Shown: piece by piece, positions 1 through 10,439 of the stretch
Position numbering within the stretch: position 1 is the stretch's first letter
Layout of the letters: each line of letters starts with the position of its first letter
DNA from: Epiperipatus broadwayi
Lineage: Eukaryota; Onychophora; Udeonychophora; Euonychophora; Peripatidae
DNA length: 64,000 nt
Direction: 5' to 3'
NCBI GenBank assembly: GCA_028023455.1
Contig: JAQFVV010012476.1
Coordinates: 2,651,820-2,715,819 of the forward strand
Made by a program: the position numbers and the translations under genes
Notes under the pieces: generated by a model
What the model saw: the letters and a program-made list of their open reading frames with translations, nothing else
The model's database searches: none
Told to the model about the DNA's origin: nothing

Positions 1-387
1 TTGGCAATGGTAAATTACATTTTTAAATCTTATTAAACTACTAATAGATTTAATAATAAAAAATAATAACCATTATTAATAACGCACAATGAAAAGGTTG
101 ATAAAAGTATAATCTCTTTTATTCTAACAAACTAAAATATTTATAAGTTAAATTACGAATTAACTAAACTGGAAAGTACACACAGGCTAATCCAGATAAT
201 GAATCGATTAACAAAACAGATTAAGCAATTAAAGCAATTTATTAGTGTCCCAAGATCTTGTATAAAATTCTTTATTAGAAAGTCCCTTGAATACGAAAAG
301 TCTATATCACGATGGTAGTCTAAGCTTAGATAAATAATTGTTTGCAAACTTTTAAGTCACTATCAGGAAAATTTATTCTTAACTTAC
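1..387. other. AT-rich non-coding DNA
   Basis: No gene is visible. A 64-codon minus-strand frame (153-347) has AT-driven composition and no recognisable domain. The stretch lies just downstream of the possible splice donor at 382-387 on the minus strand, so it would be intron if that exon is real. Confidence 0.4.
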
Positions 388-650
388 CAGTAAGTTCATG
401 TAGGTTTATGGGATCCCAGATCATGAGAATTTCCATTGGTCTCTTCTGCCGGCGTCTTCCATTATTGTTCCGTTCTATAGCTGGAGAAAAGTCACGGTTG
501 TAGTGACACTTTTATTGCAAAAAGCGGTCTTCACAAGTCCCGTTTCCATGCTTGCGTGACAGCTTGGTACAGCAAGGGGCATACCTGTGTAGAAGCATAT
601 TTCTTGCCACAGGTTATGCTCGTGGAAACCTCCAACTTTCAGAGACGTAA
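388..650 (-). CDS. possible internal exon of an unrecognised gene
   Basis: This is a GC-richer island in AT-rich DNA. Read on the minus strand, it is bounded upstream by a pyrimidine-rich tract ending in AG (651-652) and downstream by a consensus donor, CTG then GTAAGT (382-390). Two frames are open over parts of it. One encodes a stretch containing CFYTGMPLAVPSCHASMETG and stops at a TAG. The other, nearer the donor, contains GRRRQKRPMEILMIWDPIN and runs open through the donor. No single frame spans the whole interval, so it may be a 5' UTR exon, a shorter coding exon, or a decayed exon. I do not recognise the protein. The splice signals and composition are seen directly; that it is an exon is inference. 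Confidence 0.3.
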
Positions 651-691
651 CTAGAAGTTAAAGAGAAGACCTAGATTGAAGTTGTCATCTC

Positions 692-700
692 CTTTTTATA
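692..700 (-). promoter_or_regulatory. TATA-box-like motif
   Basis: The minus strand reads TATAAAAAG directly after a GCGCGA segment. It lies about 45 bp upstream of the exon-like island at 388-650. If that island is a first exon rather than an internal one, this would be its core promoter. A chance match in AT-rich DNA cannot be excluded, though the adjoining GC-rich bases are unusual here. Confidence 0.25.
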
Positions 701-1088
701 TCGCGCTCCATTTTTGGAACTTCTGCGCACTCTTTTGTCTTTTTATCAGCGTATAAGATAATAATCTTATACACTCTCTCTTAAATTTAAGTTACAAAGT
801 TCTCTTTTTTTTTTTTAGCATTATTCTTCCATCTTTAATTAGCTAAAATATTTTTCTTTTAGCTTATACTTTTGGAATTCTTTTAATTTATCTGGATTAG
901 TAATCTGTATGTCATTTATTCTTTCCAATTAGATAAAAAAAAATAAGAATGACAATTTTAACCTTCATTGCACATTTTAACAAAAATTATACTAATCAAA
1001 AAAAAATCTAAATTTACTTTTTTAGCTTTTACCAAATGCCAATATATTTGTAACGTATATAAATAAACGTTACAATATATATATATAT
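701..1088. other. AT-rich non-coding DNA
   Basis: Homopolymer runs and an AT dinucleotide tract near 1075-1090. No coding signal or repeat I recognise. Confidence 0.4.
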
Positions 1089-1497
1089 ATAATCAGTGCT
1101 CAGTTTATATTAAGATAGAAAGTATTCAAACTTTAATGAAATCTTCTCCACTCTCTAATATTGGCATCAACAAGGGCTTTGAGCATTCCATTAGATTTTC
1201 AATAATATGAGAGGTTGAAGAATTGGAGGCTGGAGAAGATTAAAGCCTATTCATTAAAGATTGAACATTTGGTATCTTAATATAAGCTGCCCATTGATTA
1301 TATGTGTAAGCGTGAAAGAGAGAGATGATCAGGACCAATTGATGAGTGCTAATTCAGCACAAAATATATATGATCATTTATCTTTTTCACATGCATGTTA
1401 TCATGTCTATCAGTTATATAAGATAGAGTGGATAGCTGAAGAAAGCTTGAAAGTCTGTGTTCAAATCCCCTCTAATTACATCTAAAGTTTAGTATAT
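1089..1497 (+). repeat. family B hammerhead-bearing repeat, inverted head
   Basis: The first 50 bases (1089-1140) are the reverse complement of a segment found near 1255-1295, so the copy begins with an inverted piece. It then continues in the plus orientation through a decayed hammerhead at 1327-1375: the core reads TTGATGA instead of CTGATGA, and AAAA instead of GAAA. The 3' part ends in a B-box-like GTTCAAATCCCC (about 1458-1470). It is homologous to copies at 18.0-18.7, 19.2, 24.8, 25.3, 60.1 and 61.6 kb. Confidence 0.7.
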
Positions 1498-2865
1498 ACA
1501 TTATATAGCTATATATGTAAAAAAGAATAGCTATACAGAAATAAGGAATAAATGCATATGTATTAAGTTTATAAGTTGTAAGAGTATTTTATAAGAATAA
1601 ACAATGTAAACCAATAAAAATAGATGTTATAATTTTAACCATAGATTAAAAACAGATTTCAAGTTTAGAATTGAACTATACATAGATATAATTATTACTT
1701 ATCATAAGTGATTTTCTGATTTTTTGAAAAATACTAGATTAGATCACTTCAGATAACAAAGGGGTCAAGGCATAAATCCAAGGCTGGAAATTGTGTTTTT
1801 TGCCAGACTGCCCCTGGAAATCTAATTGTTAAACATAGAATCAGAAAATTTCTAGAGGTGACAATATTGTAGATCTTTCTTTAAATACTATTATCCTAAA
1901 TGCTTATACTGTAATAATTTTAGCTCAGAACCATGGAAGCTGATTAATGTTTATGTCAAAAAAAAAATATTTTTTCTAAATTGATGACAGTTATTGGCTA
2001 AAATAGAAAATGTTACAATGAGCACTATTGGCTGTTGTATAAATCACATGACTAAGCTTTTTCAGAATATTTCAGTTTTGATTAAAACATTGAACATCTT
2101 TATCACATTTTGGGAACTTATTTATATTTAGTCCTTTTTTTGTGATTTGTTTATTTTTATTAGTTATTTATATATAAGTATACAAATAAGCTAGAAAAAT
2201 ACTCCCCAAATATTGATCAATATTCAAATGGGAAGGGGAGTCATTTTTAAGTAAGAGATTTATAAAATGGCTGACAATTTAAGTTCTGAATATGGTGTGG
2301 TTATACCAACAATTTTCACCATTTTTTAAAAATTATGAATTTTAAAAATTTACAAATAATGAAAGGGACATTTTTTATTTACAGACTGAGCAGCATTTTA
2401 TGTTAATATCACAGAGCAATTAAAATTTTGTGGTGATGTGGCTTAATTACTGTAAATGGCAAGACAGAGTATTAATGAGGGGATCATTTGCAAATTCCAA
2501 GCAATTGTTTGAAGAATTTCTTTCTGTCTTTTAGTTCAAGTATTGTTTCAGTGAAGGTGTTTTAGAGCTCCCTTGATTCAGGAAAAGGATTCTATTGCAT
2601 AATGTTACAAGGTGTAATGCTATTAGTGCAGATAAAACTACTGCTGAACATTATCTCGCAAGAAAAGATAAATTTAGACATCAATTGGGATATGTAAGTA
2701 TATTTACATTTTGTGCTTTTAAAAGATGAATTTTCTATAAATCAATAAAGATAAAAGATGAATTTTCTTTCTGCAAATGTGTTTGTTTCCAGAAAAGTAT
2801 GGTTTACTGGGTTCAGAATGCTAATGTGGATAAAATAGCTGTTGAATATCACATGATCACATGAC
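1498..2865. other. AT-rich non-coding DNA
   Basis: No reading frame, RNA gene or recognisable repeat. It contains short homopolymers only. Confidence 0.4.
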
Positions 2866-3367
2866 ATAGGATGGCACTACTGTATGGAGAGTTTTGCCTG
2901 TTTAATAAGTTATGTGCTAGCATATGAGCAGGTGATCATGTGATGTTTAGTGGTTTAACACCAATCCTGCCTAATAGGATAGTGGTGGCTATAGTTGTTG
3001 AAGAGCCAAAGACACCAAAATGTATGGGTGCTGAACTGATTTCAGACCCATATGACTATATAAGCTATTGAACTTAGATTGAAAATATTATTGTGTTTTC
3101 AATTTTATTCTCATAGTTTTGTAATTAAGTAGAGATAAAAGGTGGTTGCTGGAGGGTTGCCTTAAATCCAAAGATCTAGGTGCAGTGCTCTCAGATCCAA
3201 GGCTCCTCACTGACGAAGGCCACAAGCCAGAAACGAGTCTGGAGATATTGGATGAGTAGGCACTATATGGGGATTTTATGCACAAACCTTCTGGCATCCA
3301 ATGATTACTCTGGTTGGCACAGGGTGGCAATACTGTATGGAGAGTTTTCCCTGTTTAATAGCGGCTG
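2866..3367 (+). repeat. family A retrozyme-like unit with direct repeats
   Basis: A segment at 2871-2910 (tggcactactgtatggagag and following) recurs at 3324-3361, giving a unit of about 452 bp with one hammerhead (3195-3253) just upstream of the second repeat. The interior, from about 2935 (the segment reading tttagtggtttaacacc) to the hammerhead, is shared with copies at 34.2 and 39.4 kb. No protein is encoded; short open frames across it are artefacts. The arrangement resembles a monomer plus partial repeat of a retrozyme, a small non-autonomous retroelement built of hammerhead-bearing tandem units. Confidence 0.7.
3195..3253 (+). ncRNA. type I hammerhead ribozyme, family A
   Basis: A 59-nt motif: outer helix I ATCCAA/TTGGAT, inner helix I CCTCA opposite TGGAG (one mismatch), core CTGACGA, helix II GGC-CACAA-GCC, core GAAA, a short helix III and cleavage triplet GTC. 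The variable position 7 is C here, as the hammerhead consensus allows. The helix III loop reads GA instead of the family's TA. An A-A mismatch sits at the base of helix II, as in all family A copies, and may lower activity. Confidence 0.7.
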
Positions 3368-3370
3368 AAT

Positions 3371-3818
3371 GTTATAAGAATGAAAAAGTTCTGAAATCAA
3401 TGATATGTGAATTTTTATTAGGATATGTGAGTTTATTTTTGTTTCAATTTTATGCTTTTAAAAGATGAATTTTAGTTTTCATTAAAATCTAATTGTACAA
3501 TACGTCAACAATTAATTTATTTATATTTTACATTTATACTTTTTATTGAAACATAAGAAACTATCTCCTGTCTGAGTTATGTGACATCAAAAACAATCAA
3601 AGACAGAATAGTATCACTCTGTCTTTAACTCTGTTGCTATATAAGCGTAGTTTGTGGTGTGATTTTGAAATTACAGTGTGAATTTTGTCTATTGTTTTAA
3701 TTTATAGAGATAGTTACTTCTTTTTCAATTACAGATATTTAAAAAAAGGTATGACTATTTATTATTTCATTTACTCTTATTCTTGTCCTTTATTTTCTTT
3801 GTATTTCTTCATATATTC
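3371..3818. other. AT-rich non-coding DNA
   Basis: No gene or recognised repeat. A 64-codon frame at 3685-3879 is rich in Tyr, Phe and Ile, as expected from AT-rich sequence, and runs into the fold-back. Confidence 0.4.
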
Positions 3819-4066
3819 GTATATGTTGCTTATAATAACTTCCTTCATATACACTTTAATGCAAAAAAATACTTCATAAAACTTAATTTATTTTCCTGAC
3901 AGTTTCGATGGTCCAGCAGTCTTCATCAGAGCTTTCTCAAACTTCTTCTGATGAGAAATTTCTGATGAAGACTGCTGGACAGTTGAAACTGTCATGAACA
4001 TAAAGAAGTTTTATTAAAAAAAATTTGCATTAAAGTGTATATGAAAGAAATTATAAGCAATATATA
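3819..4066. repeat. fold-back (palindromic) element
   Basis: The two halves are imperfect reverse complements: a left arm beginning near 3821 (atatgttgcttataat) matches a right arm ending near 4064. A second well-matched pair of about 30 bases flanks the centre (cagtttcgatggtccagcag against its complement near 3972-3992). It carries CTGATGA and GAAAC in hammerhead-like order, but the helix I pairing found in families A and B is missing, so I call it only a fold-back. Confidence 0.7.
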
Positions 4067-5010
4067 CTTCATTTATACTTTTTAGTTTTTCTGCTTAAAT
4101 CTTTGTTTTGGATGGTAATTTGGTCTAGACTATGTATCTGGATTATTCCAGAATCCCATGCATTTTATTAAGCTATAGCTAACAGATGACATAACAAATG
4201 AGATTCTGGGATCAATTCTTTCACTAAATCAGATTTCACTTTATTGTCATACAGTAATAAATTAGCAAAATATTTTTAATGTTTTCAATTGAAAAAAAAT
4301 TATTATTTTCTTCATACGAATTAGTTTATTTTTCTTAGACACAGCTGGAGTGCATTTTCACTGTGATGCACCAGAATAATAACTCTCACTGATTGGATAG
4401 ATGTGCTGCCCTATTTATTTAAAAATAATTGGGATAATTATTTAAATTAGATTTTTACTTATTCCATTTTTGCATACTGTTTTCCTTCTTGTTAATGATA
4501 TGATCATGGTTGGTAATAAATCACACTTTCTTAACTTTTTTTTCTTCCCCTTATCTTATTCCTCACAAATTATATTTTCATTCTTTGGACAAAAGTGTGA
4601 CTAAATTGTTGTTCATGTTTCAAGTAGGTGGATTTATATTCGGTATTATTTTTTGCACTCTTATATAAATATTTGTATTACACTACTCTTGTGGCAATTT
4701 TTGCTCTTGATTCCTTATAGTATATAACTGTACAGGCAGTATTGTTGAATTGGATTTTATATATGATTTGTGACATGTGCTCCGATGGCAGTTTATCTTT
4801 GGCATTGCTAATTAATCTGTTAAGATGAGGGTTTGCTGAAAACATGTTAAATTTTGGAGCACAGACCTTTTTTATTTTGTTAGTTTAGGGATATATACAT
4901 ATATTTCATAATGATGCTTTTATGTATATGCATATTTACTGTTGAACTAAAATAGTTCCATAACTAGAAGAATAGGTTAAATCTTTTTGCTATTAAAAAA
5001 TTTTAGAAAA
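4067..5010. other. AT-rich non-coding DNA
   Basis: Nothing recognisable beyond AT-rich, non-coding sequence. Confidence 0.4.
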
Positions 5011-5413
5011 AAAATGTGATCTTTGAAATCTTTTTAACCAAAGTTATTTTAACATGAATATTGTTGATTATGATTGAACATATCAATACAGACCACATTA
5101 TGATTTAAAATGTTTAAAATTAAAATTTGTACAGTGTCCCAGTAAAAGAATAACTGGTGATTGGTTCTCTCTCCAAGCTGCCTGAAGCTCCATCTATAAA
5201 TAAATGGATTTATTATATAGTACCAAGAGGGAAAATGTGGTCTTTGAAATATTTTTAACCAAAGTTATTCTAATGTGAATATTGTTTATTAGGATTGAAC
5301 ATATCAATACAGACCACATTATGGTGTCTCAGTGAGACAATGACTGGGGATTAATTCTCTCCCCAAGCTGCCTAAAGCTCCATCTATAAATCAATGAATA
5401 TATTATATAGTAT
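5011..5413 (+). repeat. imperfect tandem duplication, about 221-bp period
   Basis: The segment starting aaaatgtgatctttgaaat at 5011 recurs, with small indels and substitutions, from 5232. Both units contain the blocks tatcaatacagaccacatta and agctccatctataaat in the same order. Within each unit tgtggtcttt near the start and gaccacatta near the middle could pair. Confidence 0.75.
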
Positions 5414-6648
5414 CATAGTTTAGCTATTACAAAAATTTTAAAGCACTATGTGTTTGAATCATGAGATACAAAATAAAATGTAACAGTTTGTTTCATACCT
5501 TAATCCAATTAAGATTTTTTTTAATTAAGAAAACTGGATACTGAAATTTTTGAAATGTGTCAGTGTATTTCAACTTTATAGATCATCTTAAATCCTCTTC
5601 CTGGCATCCAAAATTTTGCAAACCACTTGAAAATGTTCTTGTGACTTGCGGCTTTAGTGCCATACATAGTTTGAATCATTCAAATATTATAATGGCAAAT
5701 TTTTCCAATTTAAAACAAAATGTAATGTTAATGTATTGTTCCAGCTTAGGTTAAGATACAAAACACACTGTCACATTTTATGTTGTAACTTGTGATCCTT
5801 ACACACTGGCATCTTAAAATTTTTGTGGCATATAGCTAAACGATGTTCCTATATAATACTTATGTTGATTTAGAGATGGTGATGTAGGCAGCTTGGAAAG
5901 AGGACCAAACACTTTTTCATTTAAATACATGGATAACCAAAATGCAAATAGCTGTACAAAATGTACAATAATCCCACATATCAAATGCAATGGAAGGTAC
6001 CATCAACTCAGCACTATATGTATTTCAAGCATAAACTGGAAACTCATTTTGCTGTTCCTAGTATCATACATCAGACTCCAATCACTACACAGTTAAACTG
6101 ATGATCAGTATTTAAATTAAGAACCTGTCATTGTGATCAAAAGTGAAAGAAAATCAAAGCACACATCTTTCAAGCCAATAAATAATAAGCCAGGGAAATT
6201 ATTTTCATATACCATATAAATTATTTTCATATAGCATATTTATTATAAATAGATTCCTACACATAATACTTATAACACACTTAAAAATGTAATGAAAGTA
6301 TTAAACCATAAAAATATGAAAATTCACACATAATAAATAATAACAGCAAATTATTTAATTCTCTATCTTTGACACTATGATGAAAATCTCCCTATTTTTC
6401 TGCCATCTAGTGTGGGTTTGAGTAATTGGTATATTTCCAGACACTTTAAATTTTTATCTTATTTCTGGATGCTTGGTTGCACTTTACAACTTTGTATCCC
6501 AAAACCCCATTAATAAAAACAGAAACCAGTCTGGAAATAAGGATTTAAATATAGTGAAATGTCTGCTAATCACTACACTAGATAACAGTAGAGTCGGGAA
6601 TGAGTCATTTTAATGTGTGAAATATAATGAAAGTTGTTCTAGTATTCT
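5414..6648. other. non-coding DNA with diffuse repeat similarity
   Basis: No gene. Parts of 5560-5830 resemble 55480-55880 (shared segment aatttaaaacaaaat and neighbouring text), suggesting an old dispersed repeat. At 6510-6555 the string agaaaccagtctggaaata resembles the 3' half of the family A hammerhead region without a CTGATGA core. Confidence 0.35.
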
Positions 6649-6750
6649 TTTTTTTATGTGTCATAGTATCGGCTGGGAAGCGAACCCACTAACCCGGGAC
6701 AACTTCTTGTAAGGCAGCTGTGCTGATCACTTGACCACCAATGCTTGACA
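6649..6750 (-). mobile_element. tRNA-derived SINE copy
   Basis: Read on the minus strand it starts gtcaagc, contains an internal A-box-like and B-box-like region (ggttcgc type; here gggttcgcttcc) and ends in an A-rich tail. It is the same family as 20575-20680, 21934-22037 and 51759-51839. A short flanking repeat (tagtatt) is visible at both ends. Confidence 0.7.
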
Positions 6751-6974
6751 TGTAGTATTTAAAAGTGTGAAATGAAAATTATATATATTTAAGATTAAAA
6801 AAATAGCTGAAAAAGGAATTAAATAATGTATTTAGAGTGAAACAAAATAATAGAAAAATTAAAAAAATAAAAACAATTTTTAAAAAAGTATTAGAAAGGA
6901 GATCATTATGGGGATTTGAAGAATAGAGCAAAAATAATGAGACTTAGAAAAAGTGATTTGAACATTAAATGATA

Positions 6975-7305
6975 AATATTATTAAAACAGGAAAAACTTC
7001 CCATGCAGTAGTACCACTCAGTGCAAACCAGAGTAATCAATGGATGCCAGAAGGCTTATGTATAAAATTCCTATCTCGATCCTATAATCTAAGTGCTGTG
7101 CTCTTATATCCAAGGCTCCTCACTGATGAAAGCCACAAGCTAGAAACTAGTCTGGGTATATTGGATGAGTAGGCACATAGGGATTTTATAAATAAACCTT
7201 CTGGCATCCTGAGTACACTGGCTTGCACTGAGTGCCACAACTGTATGGAGAGTTTTCCTGTTTTAATAATAGTTATGAGCAAGCATAAGAAATGATCAGG
7301 TGATA
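6975..7305 (+). repeat. family A fold-back copy
   Basis: The left part (6990-7075) is the minus-oriented arm (catgcagtagtaccactcag) and the right part (7100-7270) the plus-oriented arm. Only the right arm keeps a hammerhead. The left arm is truncated before its ribozyme. Confidence 0.7.
7108..7166 (+). ncRNA. type I hammerhead ribozyme, family A
   Basis: Core CTGATGA and GAAA intact, cleavage triplet GTC, outer helix I ATCCAA/TTGGAT intact. Inner helix I is CCTCA/TGGGT with the outermost pair lost. Helix II is AGC-CACAA-GCT, a compensatory exchange relative to GGC/GCC in the copies at 3195, 33389 and 34442. Confidence 0.75.
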
Positions 7306-7509
7306 TTTAGTCATTTAAATGATAAGTATCTTATACCTTTGTAAGTAATAAGCTATTAGAGGGTGCTTAAATGCTCACCTTTTTAAACATATATGTATAT
7401 GGCATTTGAAATTTTACATACTAAAAGCTGTGAAGAGGATATCTAAAAGTTGTCTATATCTTCTCTAGCTAGGCTACCAAAAACTGCTCTATTGCTCCAT
7501 TATTTTTTA

Positions 7510-8090
7510 ACTTTAAACCACTAAACATCACATGATCACCATTTTTTATGCTTACACCAGCTGTCTATACAAAGGCAAAACTCTTCATACAGTAGCATCA
7601 TTCAGTGCAAGCCAGAGTAATCAATGGATGTAGGAACATTTGTGCATACAATCCCTATCTAATGCCTACTCATCAAATATCTCCAGACTAGTTTTTAGCT
7701 TGTGGCTTTCAACAATGAGGAACCTTGGATCTGAGAACACTGCACTTAGATCTTAGGATCCAATGCAGTTTTCCATTAGCAATCTTTTACCTTACAAGCT
7801 AAATATAAAGATTTGAGTCCAAAAATGAAAACTCAAAGCTTTATATTTAGCTAATAAGATAAAATGTGACTGCTGGAGTGTTGCATTGGATTCTAAGATC
7901 TAGATGCCGTACTCTCAGATCCAAGGCTCCTACAGGTCAAAGCCACAAGATGGAAACTAGTCTGGGAATATTGGACGAGTAGGCACTACATAGGGATTGT
8001 ATGCACAAACCTTCCTTCATCCATTGATTACTCTGGATTGCACTGAGTGGCACTACTGTATGGAGAGTTTTGTCTGTGTATTTTTCAAAT
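7510..8090. repeat. family A inverted pair
   Basis: A minus-oriented arm (about 7510-7770) and a plus-oriented arm (about 7855-8085) flank a middle of about 85 bp that itself contains the complementary pieces agctaaatataaag and ctttatatttagct. The hammerhead cores are decayed in both: about 7672-7730 (minus) reads TTGTTGA, and about 7919-7977 (plus) reads CAGGTCA. Confidence 0.7.
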
Positions 8091-8235
8091 TTGTTGGTTT
8101 GTTCCAAAGAAAAAAAAATAACAATAACAACGCATCATAATAAGTCAGAGTAGCATAATTTCTGAATCAGAAAAACCAACTCATATCATAACTAGCCACA
8201 TTAAATAAATAATTGAATGATTTATTACTTAGGAG

Positions 8236-8340
8236 TAAATAAAAAGTTCAGGCACCAGAAGTGACCAACTGGGTGACAAATCATAGGTCTTGAATTCTAG
8301 AGTCTGCCAATCTATCCCTTCACCAAACTGTGTATGGTAC
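8236..8340 (-). repeat. tRNA-like SINE-type repeat (family F)
   Basis: The minus strand contains a segment like tggcagactctagaattcaa followed by a possible B-box. Related copies lie near 44010-44100, 44355-44465 and 54560-54650. The pattern resembles a tRNA-derived SINE head, but no target duplication was found. Confidence 0.4.
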
Positions 8341-9099
8341 TAACATTGATTAACAGTGTTATTTGTTGGATCAAATCTTTAGCTTTCCTGAAAATTCTAA
8401 TTATCCAAAACATTACAAATTTTATCTTGATCTCGAATGTTAGGATACAGAAAAATGAACAAGCATGCACAGACATGTATATTTAATTGCAGAAGGAATG
8501 GGCCCAGAGAAAAGAAATATGTAATGGGATATATATATATATGTGTGTGTGTGTGTTAGATTTAAATTTTAGTACTTAAATTTTTTTTGTAGATATCATC
8601 TAATAATGAATTAAAACCACAGATGTTCAAAATGCACAAATAATGAATTATTAATTTATTAATAAGTTTCAATTAAATATTGAAATAAAATAAGCTTAAA
8701 AAAATTATAGAATCGAAGCAAAGATTCTAATCTTTAAATAAATATAATAAAAACCTTTTAATCTTAAAAATAACAAAGAGGGTTTTTAACAAAAATAAAA
8801 TTATAAACAGATCCTTAGGGCAAAATGACCATTAAAAAAATTATTACTAAATAGATGAGTCAAGAAATAGAAACAAAAGACTTGCTTTTCCTGCCCAAGA
8901 TATATACACAGACCACAGAGGAAAATCTACTTAATATGCCCCATGGATCTGCCCATTCCTAGATAAGATGCTTCAGGACTACAAAAGGAAAAAATTGAAA
9001 AGAAATAATTAATTAGAAGATTAGAATTTTGAATTCGTTTGTTGTTGCTGAAAAGTTAAATAAAATTATTGTCGCCATTACCAAAAATGTAATCTGTTT
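8341..9099. other. AT-rich non-coding DNA with a TA/GT microsatellite
   Basis: A dinucleotide tract (TA then GT) occupies about 8529-8556. No gene is visible. Confidence 0.45.
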
Positions 9100-9297
9100 T
9101 AATTGTGCTTCCCTTGGTTTAGCCAGCCGAAGGCAGCTTTCATCTCCATGGATCTCAGGATCGAATTGCTGGTAACATCTTCAGAAATCATCATAAAGCC
9201 TCATAAACCATTATCGTCTGCAAGAAATGTCCCTTGCATAAACTCAGATCTTTGTCATGAAGGAATGAGCCCGAAGAAAGAAAAGTATAAATTATAA
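9100..9297 (+). other. GC-richer island, possible exon
   Basis: A good acceptor-like pyrimidine tract ending in TTTAG lies at about 9105-9121, and the next 170 bases are richer in G and C than their surroundings. A plus frame of 64 codons is open (starts MCFPWFSQPKAAF). On the minus strand another frame contains MEMKAAFGWLNQGKHN. Neither is recognised. It could be an exon fragment or an unrecognised repeat. Confidence 0.2.
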
Positions 9298-9712
9298 ATG
9301 ATAAAAAATGAAATATAACCTCTCTTTAATTTAAAATCTTCGAACTTTATTTTCTTTTAAATATGAACTATAGACTTCCTTTCCTGATCAAACCTGAACT
9401 TTATTTTTTATAAACTTTGCAATTTTAAAGTCTTATCTAAAATCTAAACTCATCTTTTTAAAATATGTATTATATTTTTTATATTTATGCTTAGTATAAG
9501 GTCTATTTGTAATAGGTCAGGAGTTTGTGATTTCAAACAAATTTAAAGATAAAATCAAACATGTATCATTATTTGTGCATTATTAGATTTAAAAAAAAAA
9601 AGGTCAAATCTATTATTTGATGTAAAAATAAGTTGAATGCAATGTGTAATTTTAAAATAAGTAAAATACTCTAAACTAAATATTTTTTTAATAAAGTAAA
9701 TTATTAAATTGA

Positions 9713-10320
9713 CTTAAATTTAAGTTGAGTGTAGATGGCTACTTAGACTCATTTAAGTATATGCTAGTTTAATTAAAGGGGTTTTGATTTCAGACTATTT
9801 GTTTCGTAGTCATGTCAATGCTGGTGGAGGGATATATGAGGGTTTATATCAATGTAATGTGAGGTGTGCTAGCTCACAGGGCAACATGCCCAACTGAATG
9901 CATGACCCTAAAGAAGTAGTCATGGCATTGAAATGGACATGGAGTACTTCCCACGACATTGACTCCTTTCAGCTCTATGGATAGGGACTATAAGTCAGCA
10001 AGATAGACCACTCTCCCATCCATACGTAGCATTTTCTATTTATTATTTTATATGCATGTTTCCTTCACCAGACAGATGTACATTCCTGTACTGGATGAAG
10101 ATCATAATCTTCAAATAATATCACGCTGTTAGATGCACATTCCTATCAGTGTGGTTCTATGCTAACATGTTCACATTGCATTGGTTGCTGATATATATCA
10201 GGAAGCGAGCATTGGTGTGGCTGCAGACTTTTAGCCTGGAGTCAAATGTTTTGAAAATCTTTTAAGTGCATTGTCTGCGTGGCCTATCTATGCTCAACAT
10301 TCTAAGATTAAAAATTAAAG
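9713..10320 (+). repeat. dispersed repeat C, copy 1
   Basis: Similar over most of its length to 16485-17290. Shared blocks include tgctggtggagggatatatg, gcccaactgaatgcatgacc, ctatggatagggactataag and gcacattcct. The two copies have diverged by many substitutions and an insertion of about 200 bp in copy 2. No coding capacity is evident, and the class is unknown. Confidence 0.7.
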
Positions 10321-10400
10321 TTAAAAAAATAATAATAATAATGAAACATAAAGCATATTTTTTTATAGTAATTATTTTTCAAGTTTGGGTGTTGTCACCT

Positions 10401-10424
10401 ATATATATATATATATATATATAT
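10401..10424. repeat. AT dinucleotide microsatellite
   Basis: Pure alternating AT for about 24 bases. Confidence 0.9.
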
Positions 10425-10439
10425 TGTGCCCTTGTCTGT

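Noticed and set aside
3962-3992. Third hammerhead in the 3.8-4.1 kb fold-back
   Set aside because: CTGATGA and GAAAC are in order and a helix II can be drawn, but helix I does not pair and helix III would have a one-base loop.
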